A DNA stretch of 64,000 nt from an uncultured Roseobacter sp. (lineage in GTDB: Bacteria > Pseudomonadota > Alphaproteobacteria > Rhodobacterales > Rhodobacteraceae), in assembly GCA_947501635.1 (NCBI GenBank), contig CANMWT010000002.1:1-64000 (forward strand), in the 5' to 3' direction. A program made the position numbers and the translations under genes. Below the pieces are notes generated by a model, which saw only the letters and a list, made by a program, of their open reading frames with translations, had not been told where the DNA came from and ran no database searches. Position 1 is the first letter of the stretch; each line of letters starts with the position of its first letter. Shown one piece after another: positions 1 to 8,096 of the stretch.

Positions 1-560
1 GCCTCGTCGGCCGTGATGACGACCTTGGCATCCGAGCCGTTTACCCGCGCGGCCAAGGCGTCTGGGGAAAACCCGGCAAATACGATGGAATGGATGGCGC
101 CGATGCGCGCGCAGGCCAGCATGGCATAGGCGGCTTCGGGGATCATCGGAAGATAGATCACGACCCGGTCGCCTTTGCCGACACCCAGTTCTTTGAAGAT
201 GTTGGCCATTTTCGAGACGCTGGCGTGCAGTTGCTTGTAGGTGATGTGCAGTGCTTTGTCTTTGGGGTCATCCGGTTCCCAGATGATGGCTGTCTGGTCG
301 CCCCGGGTCTCAAGATGGCGGTCAATGCAGTTCGCCGAGACGTTCAGCACGCCGTCTTCGTACCACTTGATCGAGACATTGCCGGGCGCGAAGCTTACGT
401 CTTTTACTTTCGTGTAAGGCTTGATCCAGTCCAGGCGTTTGCCTTGTTCGCCCCAGAAGGCGGCAGGGTCTGCGACTGATGCAGCATACATTTCCTGGTA
501 TTGTTGGGCATTTACATGCGGTGTTGGTGCTGACTTGGTGTCATCCAAATTCGGGGTCAT
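1..560 (-). CDS. acs: acetyl-CoA synthetase, N-terminal part (3' end outside window)
   Basis: Translating the minus strand from the ATG at 558-560 gives an open frame to the window edge, about 186 residues. It matches the N-terminus of AMP-forming acetyl-CoA synthetase: the early [11 protein letters not shown] and [17 protein letters not shown] segments, then [19 protein letters not shown], and the start of the adenylate-forming core ([32 protein letters not shown]). The family activates acetate to acetyl-CoA through acetyl-AMP in the cytoplasm. A GAGGAGAC ribosome binding site lies just upstream of the start. The nucleotide-binding P-loop and catalytic lysine would lie beyond the window and cannot be checked. 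Propionyl-CoA synthetase is the main alternative, but the N-terminal wording fits Acs better. Confidence 0.93.
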   Translation of the reverse strand, partial: MTPNLDDTKSAPTPHVNAQQYQEMYAASVADPAAFWGEQGKRLDWIKPYTKVKDVSFAPGNVSIKWYEDGVLNVSANCIDRHLETRGDQTAIIWEPDDPKDKALHITYKQLHASVSKMANIFKELGVGKGDRVVIYLPMIPEAAYAMLACARIGAIHSIVFAGFSPDALAARVNGSDAKVVITADE

Positions 561-1036
561 CGTGTGTCTCCTCAAAACAATACCGACGGGAATGATGCGA
601 CCTGCGAAATATTGCTTTGAGGTCGATCAGTTGAATTAGAAATACGTAAAATTAGAAAACACGTAACTATATAACTGAAAAACATCATTTATTTTGTAAA
701 CGAATTATTCAAAGTTCAGCGTATTTGTAAAATTCAAGTGCGACAACTTGCCAAAAGTTAATGAGTCCAGTCTTTTGCCGGTTAACACGCGAAACTATGT
801 TACGCAGCCGATTGCCTGCTGTTAGCGCTGCACCAAGGGGGGATCCCGGCCCGTCAGACGACTGTCTGTGCGCCTTTGCCGCGGCAACCTGCGCGTTGCC
901 GACCTTTGCCGGTACCGGTTTTCGCCGTCGTCTGCCCCGAAAACCACACAAAGATGCTTTATGCGAATCGGCGTTGTCGCCATAGTTTCGCGGCATTCTG
1001 CTGCTACCCCGACCTGAAATAGCTAAGGAGACCGCT
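561..1036. other. intergenic region between divergent acs and L,D-transpeptidase genes
   Basis: About 475 bases without a convincing gene. The part next to acs (roughly 600-720) is AT-rich and is the natural place for the acs promoter; the GC-rich remainder precedes the L,D-transpeptidase gene. Short frames here overlap the real transpeptidase frame or lack a ribosome binding site. Confidence 0.6.
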
Positions 1037-1636
1037 GTGAAACGTCGTGAGTTTTTGCAAGGTACTGCAAGTTGTGCGCTGATCGGCGCGGCAACTTCCG
1101 GCGCGGCTGCCATTCCAGATGCCCTGCCGGACTACAACATGCCCGAAGAATTCCTGCCGCGTGAAGTACGCATCCGGAATGATCTGCCGCCCTACGAAAT
1201 CCACGTCGATCCCGGTCAGTACAAACTGTATTGGACCCTGCCGAAAAGGAAGGCCATCCGCTATTCGGTCGGTATCGGCAGAACGCAGCTTTACGAATCC
1301 GGAGAGTTCTACGTGGGCGCAAAGAAAGTCTGGCCAAGCTGGACGCCGACGCCTGAAATGATCGAGCGGGATCCGGCAAGTTATGCGCGGTTCGCAGATG
1401 GGATGCCGGGCGGGCTCGACAACCCTCTGGGCTCCCGTGGCTTGTACCTCTTCCAGCCGGGCCGGGGGGATACGTTTCTGCGCATTCACGGCACCAACGA
1501 TCCGCGCACCATCGGACGGCGCGTGTCGAATGGATGTGCGCGTCTCATCAATGACCAGATGATCGAGCTTTACGACCGTGTGCCGATGAACACGCGTGTT
1601 GTCCTCTATCCTTTGGGCGGCCCCCAAAACTCATAG
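1037..1636 (+). CDS. L,D-transpeptidase, YkuD family, Tat-exported
   Basis: A 199-residue protein with an N-terminal twin-arginine type signal (KRREFLQG followed by an Ala-rich stretch), so it is probably exported to the periplasm. The YkuD catalytic domain is visible in the C-terminal half: HGTND around residue 151 and SNGCARL with the presumed nucleophile Cys167. The family cross-links peptidoglycan by 3-3 bonds or attaches proteins to it. The usual signature is SHGC; here the second position is Asn165 rather than His. That change is tolerated in some family members, but it affects a conserved position. Start chosen at the ATG preceded by AAGGAG (about 1025). Confidence 0.88.
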   Translation: MKRREFLQGTASCALIGAATSGAAAIPDALPDYNMPEEFLPREVRIRNDLPPYEIHVDPGQYKLYWTLPKRKAIRYSVGIGRTQLYESGEFYVGAKKVWPSWTPTPEMIERDPASYARFADGMPGGLDNPLGSRGLYLFQPGRGDTFLRIHGTNDPRTIGRRVSNGCARLINDQMIELYDRVPMNTRVVLYPLGGPQNS

Positions 1637-1729
1637 CGCGCACCCGGTTGCAGTCCGATCGTATTGTCTTGGCTTGGCTGCCGCGGCATGACAAAAGCGG
1701 TGGACGTCGACAAGGGTGGAGCGGGTCCA

Positions 1730-2635
1730 GTGACATCTAAACATGCAGACAGGCCGCAGGGTTTCGCCTTTGCGGTGTCGGCCTACTTTCTGTGGGGGTT
1801 TCTGCCCATCTACATGAAGGCGATGTCACACATAGACCCCATCGAAATACTGGCGCACCGGGTGCTGTGGTCCGTTCCCATCGCAGCAGTTGTTCTTGTG
1901 ATGCTCGGGCGCACCGGCGATTTGCGCGCAGCCCTGACAAACCGCAAGACGCTGATGATGGCGGCTATGACGGCCGCGCTGATATCGATCAACTGGGGTG
2001 TCTACATTTGGTCAATCGTTTCGGGCCATGCGCTGGACGCGGCCTTGGGTTACTACATAAACCCGCTGTTCAGTGTCTTTCTGGGCATGGTTCTGTTGGG
2101 AGAGCGGCTAAGTGGGGCAAAGTGGTGCGCTATTCTATTGGCGCTTGCCGCAGTCGTCGTCCTGACCGTCGAGACAGGACGTCTGCCAATCGTGGCCGTG
2201 GCCCTTACCGTGTCGTGGGGTTTCTATGCCTATTTCAAGCGGTCGTTACCGGTGGGACCCAATCAGGGGTTTTTGCTTGAAGTGCTGTTGCTCATGCCGC
2301 CAGCCTTCGGTTTTGTGGTCTACCTTATGGCAACTGGCACGGGCCACTTCTTGCAAGACACTACCGCCGATACGCTGCTGCTTTTGGGTTGTGGTGTGGT
2401 GACGGCGGTACCGCTCATGCTGTACGCCAACGGGGCCAAGCTGTTGCGCCTCTCAACGATCGGCATGCTGCAGTTTATCGCGCCCACTATGATCTTCTTG
2501 ATTGCCGTCTTTGTTTTTCAAGAACCCTTCGGGCAAGCGCGCATGGTTGCCTTTCCGCTGATCTGGCTGGCGCTGCTGCTTTACTGCTACGCGCTGTGGC
2601 GGGAGAGGCCGCGTGGCCGCACTGCCCTATCGTAG
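1730..2635 (+). CDS. rarD: EamA-family transporter RarD
   Basis: A polytopic membrane protein of about 301 residues with ten predicted hydrophobic segments and the EamA/RarD pattern: AYFLWGFLPIYMKAM near the N-terminus, EILAHRVLWSVP, the NWGVYIWSI segment and the ALGYYINPLFSV segment typical of RarD. RarD proteins are inner-membrane drug/metabolite transporters; the substrate is unknown despite the historical chloramphenicol link. The GTG at 1730 is preferred because GGAG sits 8 bases upstream and the N-terminus then has the usual length; an in-frame ATG at 1688 and TTG at 1664 lack a ribosome binding site. The 3' end overlaps the convergent transglycosylase gene by 9 bases. Confidence 0.88.
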   Translation: MTSKHADRPQGFAFAVSAYFLWGFLPIYMKAMSHIDPIEILAHRVLWSVPIAAVVLVMLGRTGDLRAALTNRKTLMMAAMTAALISINWGVYIWSIVSGHALDAALGYYINPLFSVFLGMVLLGERLSGAKWCAILLALAAVVVLTVETGRLPIVAVALTVSWGFYAYFKRSLPVGPNQGFLLEVLLLMPPAFGFVVYLMATGTGHFLQDTTADTLLLLGCGVVTAVPLMLYANGAKLLRLSTIGMLQFIAPTMIFLIAVFVFQEPFGQARMVAFPLIWLALLLYCYALWRERPRGRTALS

Positions 2636-3760
2636 GTTGTTCAGCAACCCAAGGGACGGCTGCCCAGTCACTGCAAGCCCTGCGCTGGCCTGATAGTCGC
2701 GGATCGCATTTTGGGTATTCGGTCCGATGACACCATCGGCACCTTGCGTGTCAAACCCGCGCGCAGTCAGGCCCCGTTGCAAAGCGATGCGGTCGTCTTT
2801 GGTCAGGCCATTGGCGTCAGGCGGAAAGGGTGTTGCAAGTGGGCCCGCACCGCCGATGCGGTCCGCCAGATGGCCTACGCCGATCGCGTAGGCATCTGAG
2901 TTATTGTAGCGTTTGATGACACGAAAGTTTTGCCCGACAGCGAAACGCGGCCCACCGGCCTGAGGTTGCAGGGTGTTTGCAACTGTGCCGTCGGTAACTT
3001 CTCGGCCCCAGCGCTGGCCGCGCACCCAACCGTTACGCTGCAGGTATGCTGCCGCCGAGGCCAGCGCGTCGCTGGGATCGTCTGACCATATGTCACGGCG
3101 CCCATCGCCTGTAAAATCCACGGCGAAGGCCTGATAGGACGTCGGGATGAACTGTGTGTGCCCCATAGCACCTGCCCAACTGCCAACCAGTTTGTCGGGC
3201 GTTGTATCGCCGCTTTGCAGAATCTGCAGCGCTGCGATCAATTGCTTTTCGAAAAACGCGCCGCGCCGCCCATCATGGGCAAGGGTGGATGTGGCGGATA
3301 CGACGGGTACATTCCCGCGTCTGTCGCCGTAAAAACTCTCCAACCCCCAAATCGCGGTGATGATTTCGGCATCGACTCCATAGGTCGCTTCCAAGGTGCG
3401 CAAAACTGACTGGTGCCGGGCCAAAGCGGCACGCCCTTTTGCCACACGCTCGTCTGAGACGGCGATAGACAGATAGTCTTCGAGGCTGCGCTTGAACTCT
3501 GTCTGGTTGCGGTCGCGCCGGACAACACTGGGAAGGAAGCCAGTGTTCCGAAAACCGCGTGTCAGCGTTGTTTCAGATATGCCTGCGGCGCGGGCCCGTG
3601 GGCGAAAGGCCGATACCCATGCGTCGTAGGCCGCATTCGGCACAGGCTGCAAATCATCGGGGATAGCGCGCGCGCTGCCGGATGATCTTGTGGTGCCGGC
3701 GCAGCCTGCAACGCCAAGGGCTGCAAGGCTGACTGAAAATGCTCTTCGCGTATACAGCAT
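2627..3760 (-). CDS. lytic murein transglycosylase (MltB-like) lipoprotein with peptidoglycan-binding domain
   Basis: A 377-residue protein. The ATG at 3760 follows GGAGG and opens a lipoprotein signal ending in the lipobox VAGC (Cys20), so it is likely anchored to a membrane from the periplasmic side. The SLT_2/MltB catalytic domain shows AIWGLESFYGDRRG with the presumed catalytic Glu141, GSWAGAMGHTQFIPTSY and the FDVxGDGRRDIW-like segment. The C-terminus (about 320-377) is a PG_binding_1 domain. The family cleaves the MurNAc-GlcNAc bond with formation of 1,6-anhydroMurNAc. A longer reading to 3874 exists but adds a segment without signal or ribosome binding site. Confidence 0.92.
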   Translation of the reverse strand: MLYTRRAFSVSLAALGVAGCAGTTRSSGSARAIPDDLQPVPNAAYDAWVSAFRPRARAAGISETTLTRGFRNTGFLPSVVRRDRNQTEFKRSLEDYLSIAVSDERVAKGRAALARHQSVLRTLEATYGVDAEIITAIWGLESFYGDRRGNVPVVSATSTLAHDGRRGAFFEKQLIAALQILQSGDTTPDKLVGSWAGAMGHTQFIPTSYQAFAVDFTGDGRRDIWSDDPSDALASAAAYLQRNGWVRGQRWGREVTDGTVANTLQPQAGGPRFAVGQNFRVIKRYNNSDAYAIGVGHLADRIGGAGPLATPFPPDANGLTKDDRIALQRGLTARGFDTQGADGVIGPNTQNAIRDYQASAGLAVTGQPSLGLLNNLR

Positions 3761-3984
3761 CGGTGCCTCCGTTATCGGGCTTAGTTGCAAGATAGTGCGT
3801 GCAAGGCTGCAAAACCATGCGCTTTTGCCAACTCCGATGAACCTAAGCCTCAGGTCGTGGCATGGCCTTGGCATATGCTGGTGCGGAAAACGTTAATCAC
3901 TTTCAGCACGGGCTACAGGTCGTGGCACCCTTACGGGGAAAAACAGCCCGTCATTCCCCCCTTGGATGCTCCCAGGGCGATCAT

Positions 3985-4101
3985 ACATTAAGCTTGCCTC
4001 GGGAAATTGTGTTACTGTCCCCCACCGCCCTTCCTGAGGTCTCCGCTGCTGTTATGCGGAAGTTTGCCCGCTCCATCGGCCTCCGTGGAGCGGGCTTTTT
4101 T
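3985..4101 (+). ncRNA. candidate small RNA ending in an intrinsic terminator
   Basis: Between the transglycosylase start and the hisA-like stop, both on the minus strand, the plus strand ends in a textbook intrinsic terminator (4066-4101). It is preceded by another possible hairpin (TCCGC at about 4040 pairing with GCGGA at about 4056). No plus-strand gene feeds this terminator, so an independent short transcript is likely. The 5' end is a guess; no clear promoter was identified. Not recognised as a known RNA family. Confidence 0.4.
4066..4101 (+). terminator. rho-independent terminator
   Basis: GCCCGCTCCA pairs perfectly with TGGAGCGGGC across a ten-base loop and is followed by six T on the plus strand. 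In the opposite direction there is no T run, so it serves plus-strand transcription. Confidence 0.8.
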
Positions 4102-4133
4102 CGTACCTTTGATGCCTTGCACGGTCCGCCGTA

Positions 4134-4877
4134 TCAGACAAAGCTTGCTTTTTTTCCGACAGGTTCCGATGCGATGGCAAGTGCCTTTTGCAGATCGACA
4201 CTGCGATCAAAAAGCGCGCGCCCGATGATGGCGCCGGCGACATGCGGCACGTATTTCAACCGGGAGACATCATCCAAAGACCGCGCAAGACCACGTGCGA
4301 TGACTGGCGTTTTGACAAGTCCCGCAAGGCGCGTGGTAAGCGCGAGGCTGTCTTCGGCCTCTGCCAGATCGGCATCAATGTCGGTTACAATGATCGCTGA
4401 CAATGGGGTGCCCTGAAAGACTTGCAGAAACTCTTCGGGGTCATAGGCGCTGGTTTGCCGCCAGCCGTCGCTCATGACGCGGCCCTGATAGACGTCAACA
4501 GCCAAAACGATCTGATCGGGAAAGGCATCTGCGGCCTGCTTGACCAAATCCGGTTGCAGCAACGCCACAGTCCCTACCACAATCCTGCCGGCACCGCGGT
4601 CTACGCCCTCTTCGATGGATTGCAGCGTGCGGAACCCGCCACCAAGCTGGACGGGCACACCGGCGACCTTGATGATCTCATCGATCAGATCTGAGTTGCG
4701 GTTGTCCCCGGTAATTGCATCGAAGTCGGTCACATGTATCCACTGAGCCCCGGCATCCACAAATTCGCGGGCTTTCTTGACGGGATCCACGTGCCATATC
4801 TGTGGCTCTTCCATGCGCCCCCGAAACAGGCTGACGCACCGGCCGTTCTGAAGTTCGATTGTAGGATAAAGAATCAT
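4134..4877 (-). CDS. HisA-like TIM-barrel isomerase (divergent paralogue)
   Basis: A 247-residue protein that aligns along its whole length with HisA, the histidine-pathway ProFAR isomerase: YPTIELQNGRCVSLFRG, the AGAQWIHVTDFDAITGD segment, the phosphate-binding GGGFR and LAVDVYQGRV. Two deviations stand out. The catalytic base position, normally Asp8, is Glu8. The second phosphate loop, normally ASGG, reads ARGLARS. The catalytic acid (Asp128) is kept. No other his gene is nearby. It may therefore be a paralogue with altered activity rather than the histidine enzyme. A strong GGAGG precedes the ATG. HisA/HisF family membership is certain; the reaction is not. Confidence 0.8.
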   Translation of the reverse strand: MILYPTIELQNGRCVSLFRGRMEEPQIWHVDPVKKAREFVDAGAQWIHVTDFDAITGDNRNSDLIDEIIKVAGVPVQLGGGFRTLQSIEEGVDRGAGRIVVGTVALLQPDLVKQAADAFPDQIVLAVDVYQGRVMSDGWRQTSAYDPEEFLQVFQGTPLSAIIVTDIDADLAEAEDSLALTTRLAGLVKTPVIARGLARSLDDVSRLKYVPHVAGAIIGRALFDRSVDLQKALAIASEPVGKKASFV

Positions 4878-5058
4878 TCTGACCTCCGATCGCTGAGGCG
4901 TTCAGGCTAAAGTGCTGTGGGCTTGGCACTAGCTTGGAAACGACCAAACTTGAGACATGAAGGTCATTAGAGGGAGTTCCACCCAAGGCTGCCCCGCATC
5001 CGGGACCTTTTGTGCTTGGTCAGGTGCGAGCAGGGGTAACGGTTTGTCGCTTCGGTCT

Positions 5059-6072
5059 TTAGTCTTGCCGTGCAAAGTCGAAATCGTCTGCAAAGTGACA
5101 TGCAACATCGCGGTTATCCGAGGCGGTACGCAGTGCGGGCACTTCTTGCTTGCAGATGTCTTTCGCGTATGGACAGCGGGTATGGAACACACAGCCCTTA
5201 GGCGGGTCGAGCGGCGACGGTATCTCTCCGCGCAGCTTGCGTGGTACGCGTTTGGCATCAGGGTCGAGCGGCAGAACTGCGCCCAGCAAAGCATCCGTGT
5301 AAGGATGAAAGGGACGTTGGAACAGATCATCTGAGGGGGCAACTTCGACAATCGTGCCGAGATACATCACTGCGACACGGTCGCTGATGTTGGACACCAC
5401 GGAGAGGTCATGACTGATGAAAATCACTGTCACGCCAAGGTCTTCCTGAATGGATTTTATTAGGTTCAGAATATCCGCTTTGATGGAGACGTCGAGAGAC
5501 GCCACGCTCTCGTCCGCGATGACAACATCAGGTTTGCTGACCAATGCCCGGGCGATTGAGATGCGCTGGCGCTGGCCGCCGGAAAAGGCATGCGGGTAGC
5601 GTCGCAGATGCTCCTGACTGAGTTTGCACTTGAGCGCGATCTCGCGCACTCTGTCGTCCGCTTCCTGCTTTGACGAGGTCAAACCCATGACTTCCAGCGG
5701 CTCGGCGATGATATCGCGGACTGTCATGCGCGGGGACAGGGACGAAAACGGGTTCTGAAAAATCAATTGCACCCGCTTGCGGTATTCCAGTGTCTCGGGA
5801 CGTGACAGCTTGCCTACGTCCAGCACGCGTTCGCCGTCATCATAGACGATCTGGCCTTCGTTATAGGGTACGGCCTTCATCACGGCTTTGCCCAGCGTGG
5901 TTTTTCCCGAACCGCTTTCGCCGACGATGCTGAGCAATTCGCCCGGCCGGACGGTCAGACTGACGCCGGACACCGCCTTTAGCGTCCGTTTGCGCACGCG
6001 AAGCGCATCACCGACCTTGAAATGCACGGAGAGATTTTCAATCCGGAGAATGGAAGGCTGCGAATGTGTCAC
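5059..6072 (-). CDS. ABC importer ATP-binding protein, OppF/DppF type
   Basis: About 337 residues. It shows Walker A GESGSGKTTLG, the Q-loop region, signature SGGQRQR, Walker B VVIADESVASLD and the C-terminal oligopeptide/dipeptide transporter extension with its CVFHTRCPYA cysteine motif. It is one of the two cytoplasmic ATPases that power a family-5 solute importer. The start chosen is the GTG at 6072, which overlaps the stop of the preceding ATPase gene (TAGTG), implying translational coupling; a reading from 6180 would run deep into that gene. Last gene of a leftward operon that begins with the binding protein at 12306. Confidence 0.92.
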   Translation of the reverse strand: MTHSQPSILRIENLSVHFKVGDALRVRKRTLKAVSGVSLTVRPGELLSIVGESGSGKTTLGKAVMKAVPYNEGQIVYDDGERVLDVGKLSRPETLEYRKRVQLIFQNPFSSLSPRMTVRDIIAEPLEVMGLTSSKQEADDRVREIALKCKLSQEHLRRYPHAFSGGQRQRISIARALVSKPDVVIADESVASLDVSIKADILNLIKSIQEDLGVTVIFISHDLSVVSNISDRVAVMYLGTIVEVAPSDDLFQRPFHPYTDALLGAVLPLDPDAKRVPRKLRGEIPSPLDPPKGCVFHTRCPYAKDICKQEVPALRTASDNRDVACHFADDFDFARQD

Positions 6073-7145
6073 TAAAACCCTGAACCTTCTGCTAAGTGAC
6101 AATGCACCCTGCGGCTTCCAACGGTTTTGGCCGTGTCGGGGCTTTGCTGGTCGCACAGACCCTGTTTGGCTACCGTGCATCTGGTGTGGAACAAACAGCC
6201 CGAGGGGCGCTCAAGCGGGGAAGGAATATCGCCGGGAATGGGCGTCAGGCGGGTGCCGGATGTGTCGATGCGCGGGTGCGCCCGGATCAGACCTTGTGTA
6301 TAGGGATGCGCGGGCGCCTTTATGACATCACGTACTGTGCCCGTCTCGCATATCTTGCCAAGATACATAACGGCGACCCTGTCGGCCATGCGCGCTACGA
6401 TACTCAGGTCGTGCGAAATGAGCAGAACCGACATCCCGAACTCGGCCATCAGGTCTTCGATCAGGTCGATGATCTGGGCCTGAATTGTTACATCCAGCGC
6501 TGTCGTCGGTTCATCTGCGATCAGGAGTTTGGGCTTGGTCAGGAGCGCCATGGCGATCATGGCGCGCTGCAGCATGCCGCCTGAAAACTCGAATGAGTAC
6601 TGCGAAAATCGTTTGCCCGCTTCGGGGATGCCGACGCGGCTAAGCATTTCGACCGAGGCTGCCTTGGCTTGCTTGTAGCTGATGCCCTTATGCAGCATTA
6701 GCTGTTCGGTCATTTGTTTGCCGATGGTGATCGCAGGCGCGAGATAGTCCGACGGATCTTGAAACACCATGGACACCGCATCGCCGCGCACCGGCAACAA
6801 CTGCTTTTCCTTGCGAAGGCTCAGCACGTCAAAGGTTTCTTCCCCGGTTTTCAGCTGGACCCGGCTTTTTTCACCATAGGCCGCATTCGGCGGGTTGAGG
6901 CGCATGATCGAGCGTGCGGTCACCGATTTGCCTGAACCGGATTCCCCCACGAGCCCGAAAATCTCTCCTTTGCGAATATCAAAGGATACATCCTCGACCG
7001 CTGTGACCACGCCCTCTGCCGTCTCGAACCGGACTGACAGGTTTTCAACGCGTAAAAGTGGCGGATGCGCGACCGGCTCGATCTGAGCAGCGCCTGTCGG
7101 GTTGCTGGTGGTAAAGTGTCCGGGATATCTGGGGTTTTCAGTCAT
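6072..7145 (-). CDS. ABC importer ATP-binding protein, OppD/DppD type
   Basis: About 357 residues with Walker A GESGSGKSVTAR, signature FSGGMLQRAMIA, Walker B LLIADEPTTALDVTIQ, and the C-terminal oligopeptide-transporter domain containing CLFHTRCTVA. It pairs with the OppF-type protein encoded immediately downstream. The ATG at 7145 overlaps the stop of the ATP-grasp gene by 8 bases. An alternative start at 7184 lies inside that gene and is less likely. Confidence 0.92.
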   Translation of the reverse strand: MTENPRYPGHFTTSNPTGAAQIEPVAHPPLLRVENLSVRFETAEGVVTAVEDVSFDIRKGEIFGLVGESGSGKSVTARSIMRLNPPNAAYGEKSRVQLKTGEETFDVLSLRKEKQLLPVRGDAVSMVFQDPSDYLAPAITIGKQMTEQLMLHKGISYKQAKAASVEMLSRVGIPEAGKRFSQYSFEFSGGMLQRAMIAMALLTKPKLLIADEPTTALDVTIQAQIIDLIEDLMAEFGMSVLLISHDLSIVARMADRVAVMYLGKICETGTVRDVIKAPAHPYTQGLIRAHPRIDTSGTRLTPIPGDIPSPLERPSGCLFHTRCTVAKQGLCDQQSPDTAKTVGSRRVHCHLAEGSGF

Positions 7146-8025
7146 GCACGCTTCCGAAAAGCAAACGCTTGTAGGTGTCGGCATCGCCCTCCCGTTTGAA
7201 CTTCATGACGGCGTTCGTGTGGCAATTGGTAATCTCACCAATCAGGAATTCGGTGCCGGTGGTGTAAAGATCGACCCTTATATATTCGAAACGTGAGGCA
7301 ATCGTCTCGACGGCGTGCAGGATGTCATCCCAGCTTTCCGGTTTTGGGACGGGCACTTTCGGCTTGGGTTTTGTGAAAACGATATCCACTTCGTTCCAAT
7401 CCCTGTCGCGTCGTTCGCGTGCCTTTCCTCCTTCGCATTTCACCGACATCAGTTTGGCGCGGCCTTTATAACACTGCAAGTTCAACTCGATGAAATCTGC
7501 ACCGTCAAAGACGATGGGTTCTACAATCACCTTATGCTCCAAATAGCGGTAGTTCTGCTCGCGTCCTTCACGGTAAAGGTCTGCATCAAAGAAGGACCTT
7601 ATTTCCTCAAGATCTATCGGGGCATTGTTCCGCCTGATGATGACTTTTTGGGAGGCGTGGGTCGGTTTGATGGCGCAATCGGGTGGAAATGCCTCTGCAA
7701 CGACCTCATCTGGTGCGCGCAGTACCCTCAGCGTCGGCACAGCAAAAGGGCCGCCCAAGACATCGTTTATAAAGAGCTTGCCGTATTCCTTGTCCGAAAC
7801 CATTTGCCTGGGCAGCGACAGAAGCTCGCCTGACTTTTTCATACTGTAGAGGTAGTCCTGAAATCCATCCATCCGCCCTTTTGGCAACCGGCCTTGTCGT
7901 TCCAGAAACAGAAAGAACGCAAACATCCTGTCGCCCAGTGTGCCCGCAGGCAGATGCAAAGCCAGTTTCGACATGCCGATGGCGACCTTGTAGAATGCCC
8001 ACTTGTCAACACGCTTGATTTTCAT
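7138..8025 (-). CDS. TupA-like ATP-grasp protein within the ABC importer operon
   Basis: A 295-residue protein matching the TupA-like ATP-grasp family (known from teichuronopeptide and capsule loci). Conserved pieces are the CAIKPTHASQKVIIRR nucleotide-binding strand, NYRYLEHKVIVEPIV, FIELNLQCYKGRAKLM and the C-terminal RVDLYTTGTEFLIGEIT metal-binding region with the following N. Proteins of this type are thought to ligate amino or acid groups using ATP, but few have been tested. It lies between the permease and the ATPase genes, overlapping the downstream one by 8 bases, so it is co-translated with the importer. AAGG precedes the ATG. Confidence 0.8.
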   Translation of the reverse strand: MKIKRVDKWAFYKVAIGMSKLALHLPAGTLGDRMFAFFLFLERQGRLPKGRMDGFQDYLYSMKKSGELLSLPRQMVSDKEYGKLFINDVLGGPFAVPTLRVLRAPDEVVAEAFPPDCAIKPTHASQKVIIRRNNAPIDLEEIRSFFDADLYREGREQNYRYLEHKVIVEPIVFDGADFIELNLQCYKGRAKLMSVKCEGGKARERRDRDWNEVDIVFTKPKPKVPVPKPESWDDILHAVETIASRFEYIRVDLYTTGTEFLIGEITNCHTNAVMKFKREGDADTYKRLLFGSVHD

Positions 8026-8096
8026 TGGGTCAGCCTTTCCGGGAGTATTCTGGGGTCTTTTCGAACAGTGGTCATAGCGGTGAAAAACACTTTTGA

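Noticed and set aside
709-1113. Open frame on the minus strand upstream of the L,D-transpeptidase
   Set aside because: Overlaps the start of the real transpeptidase frame, has no ribosome binding site and no family-like pattern.
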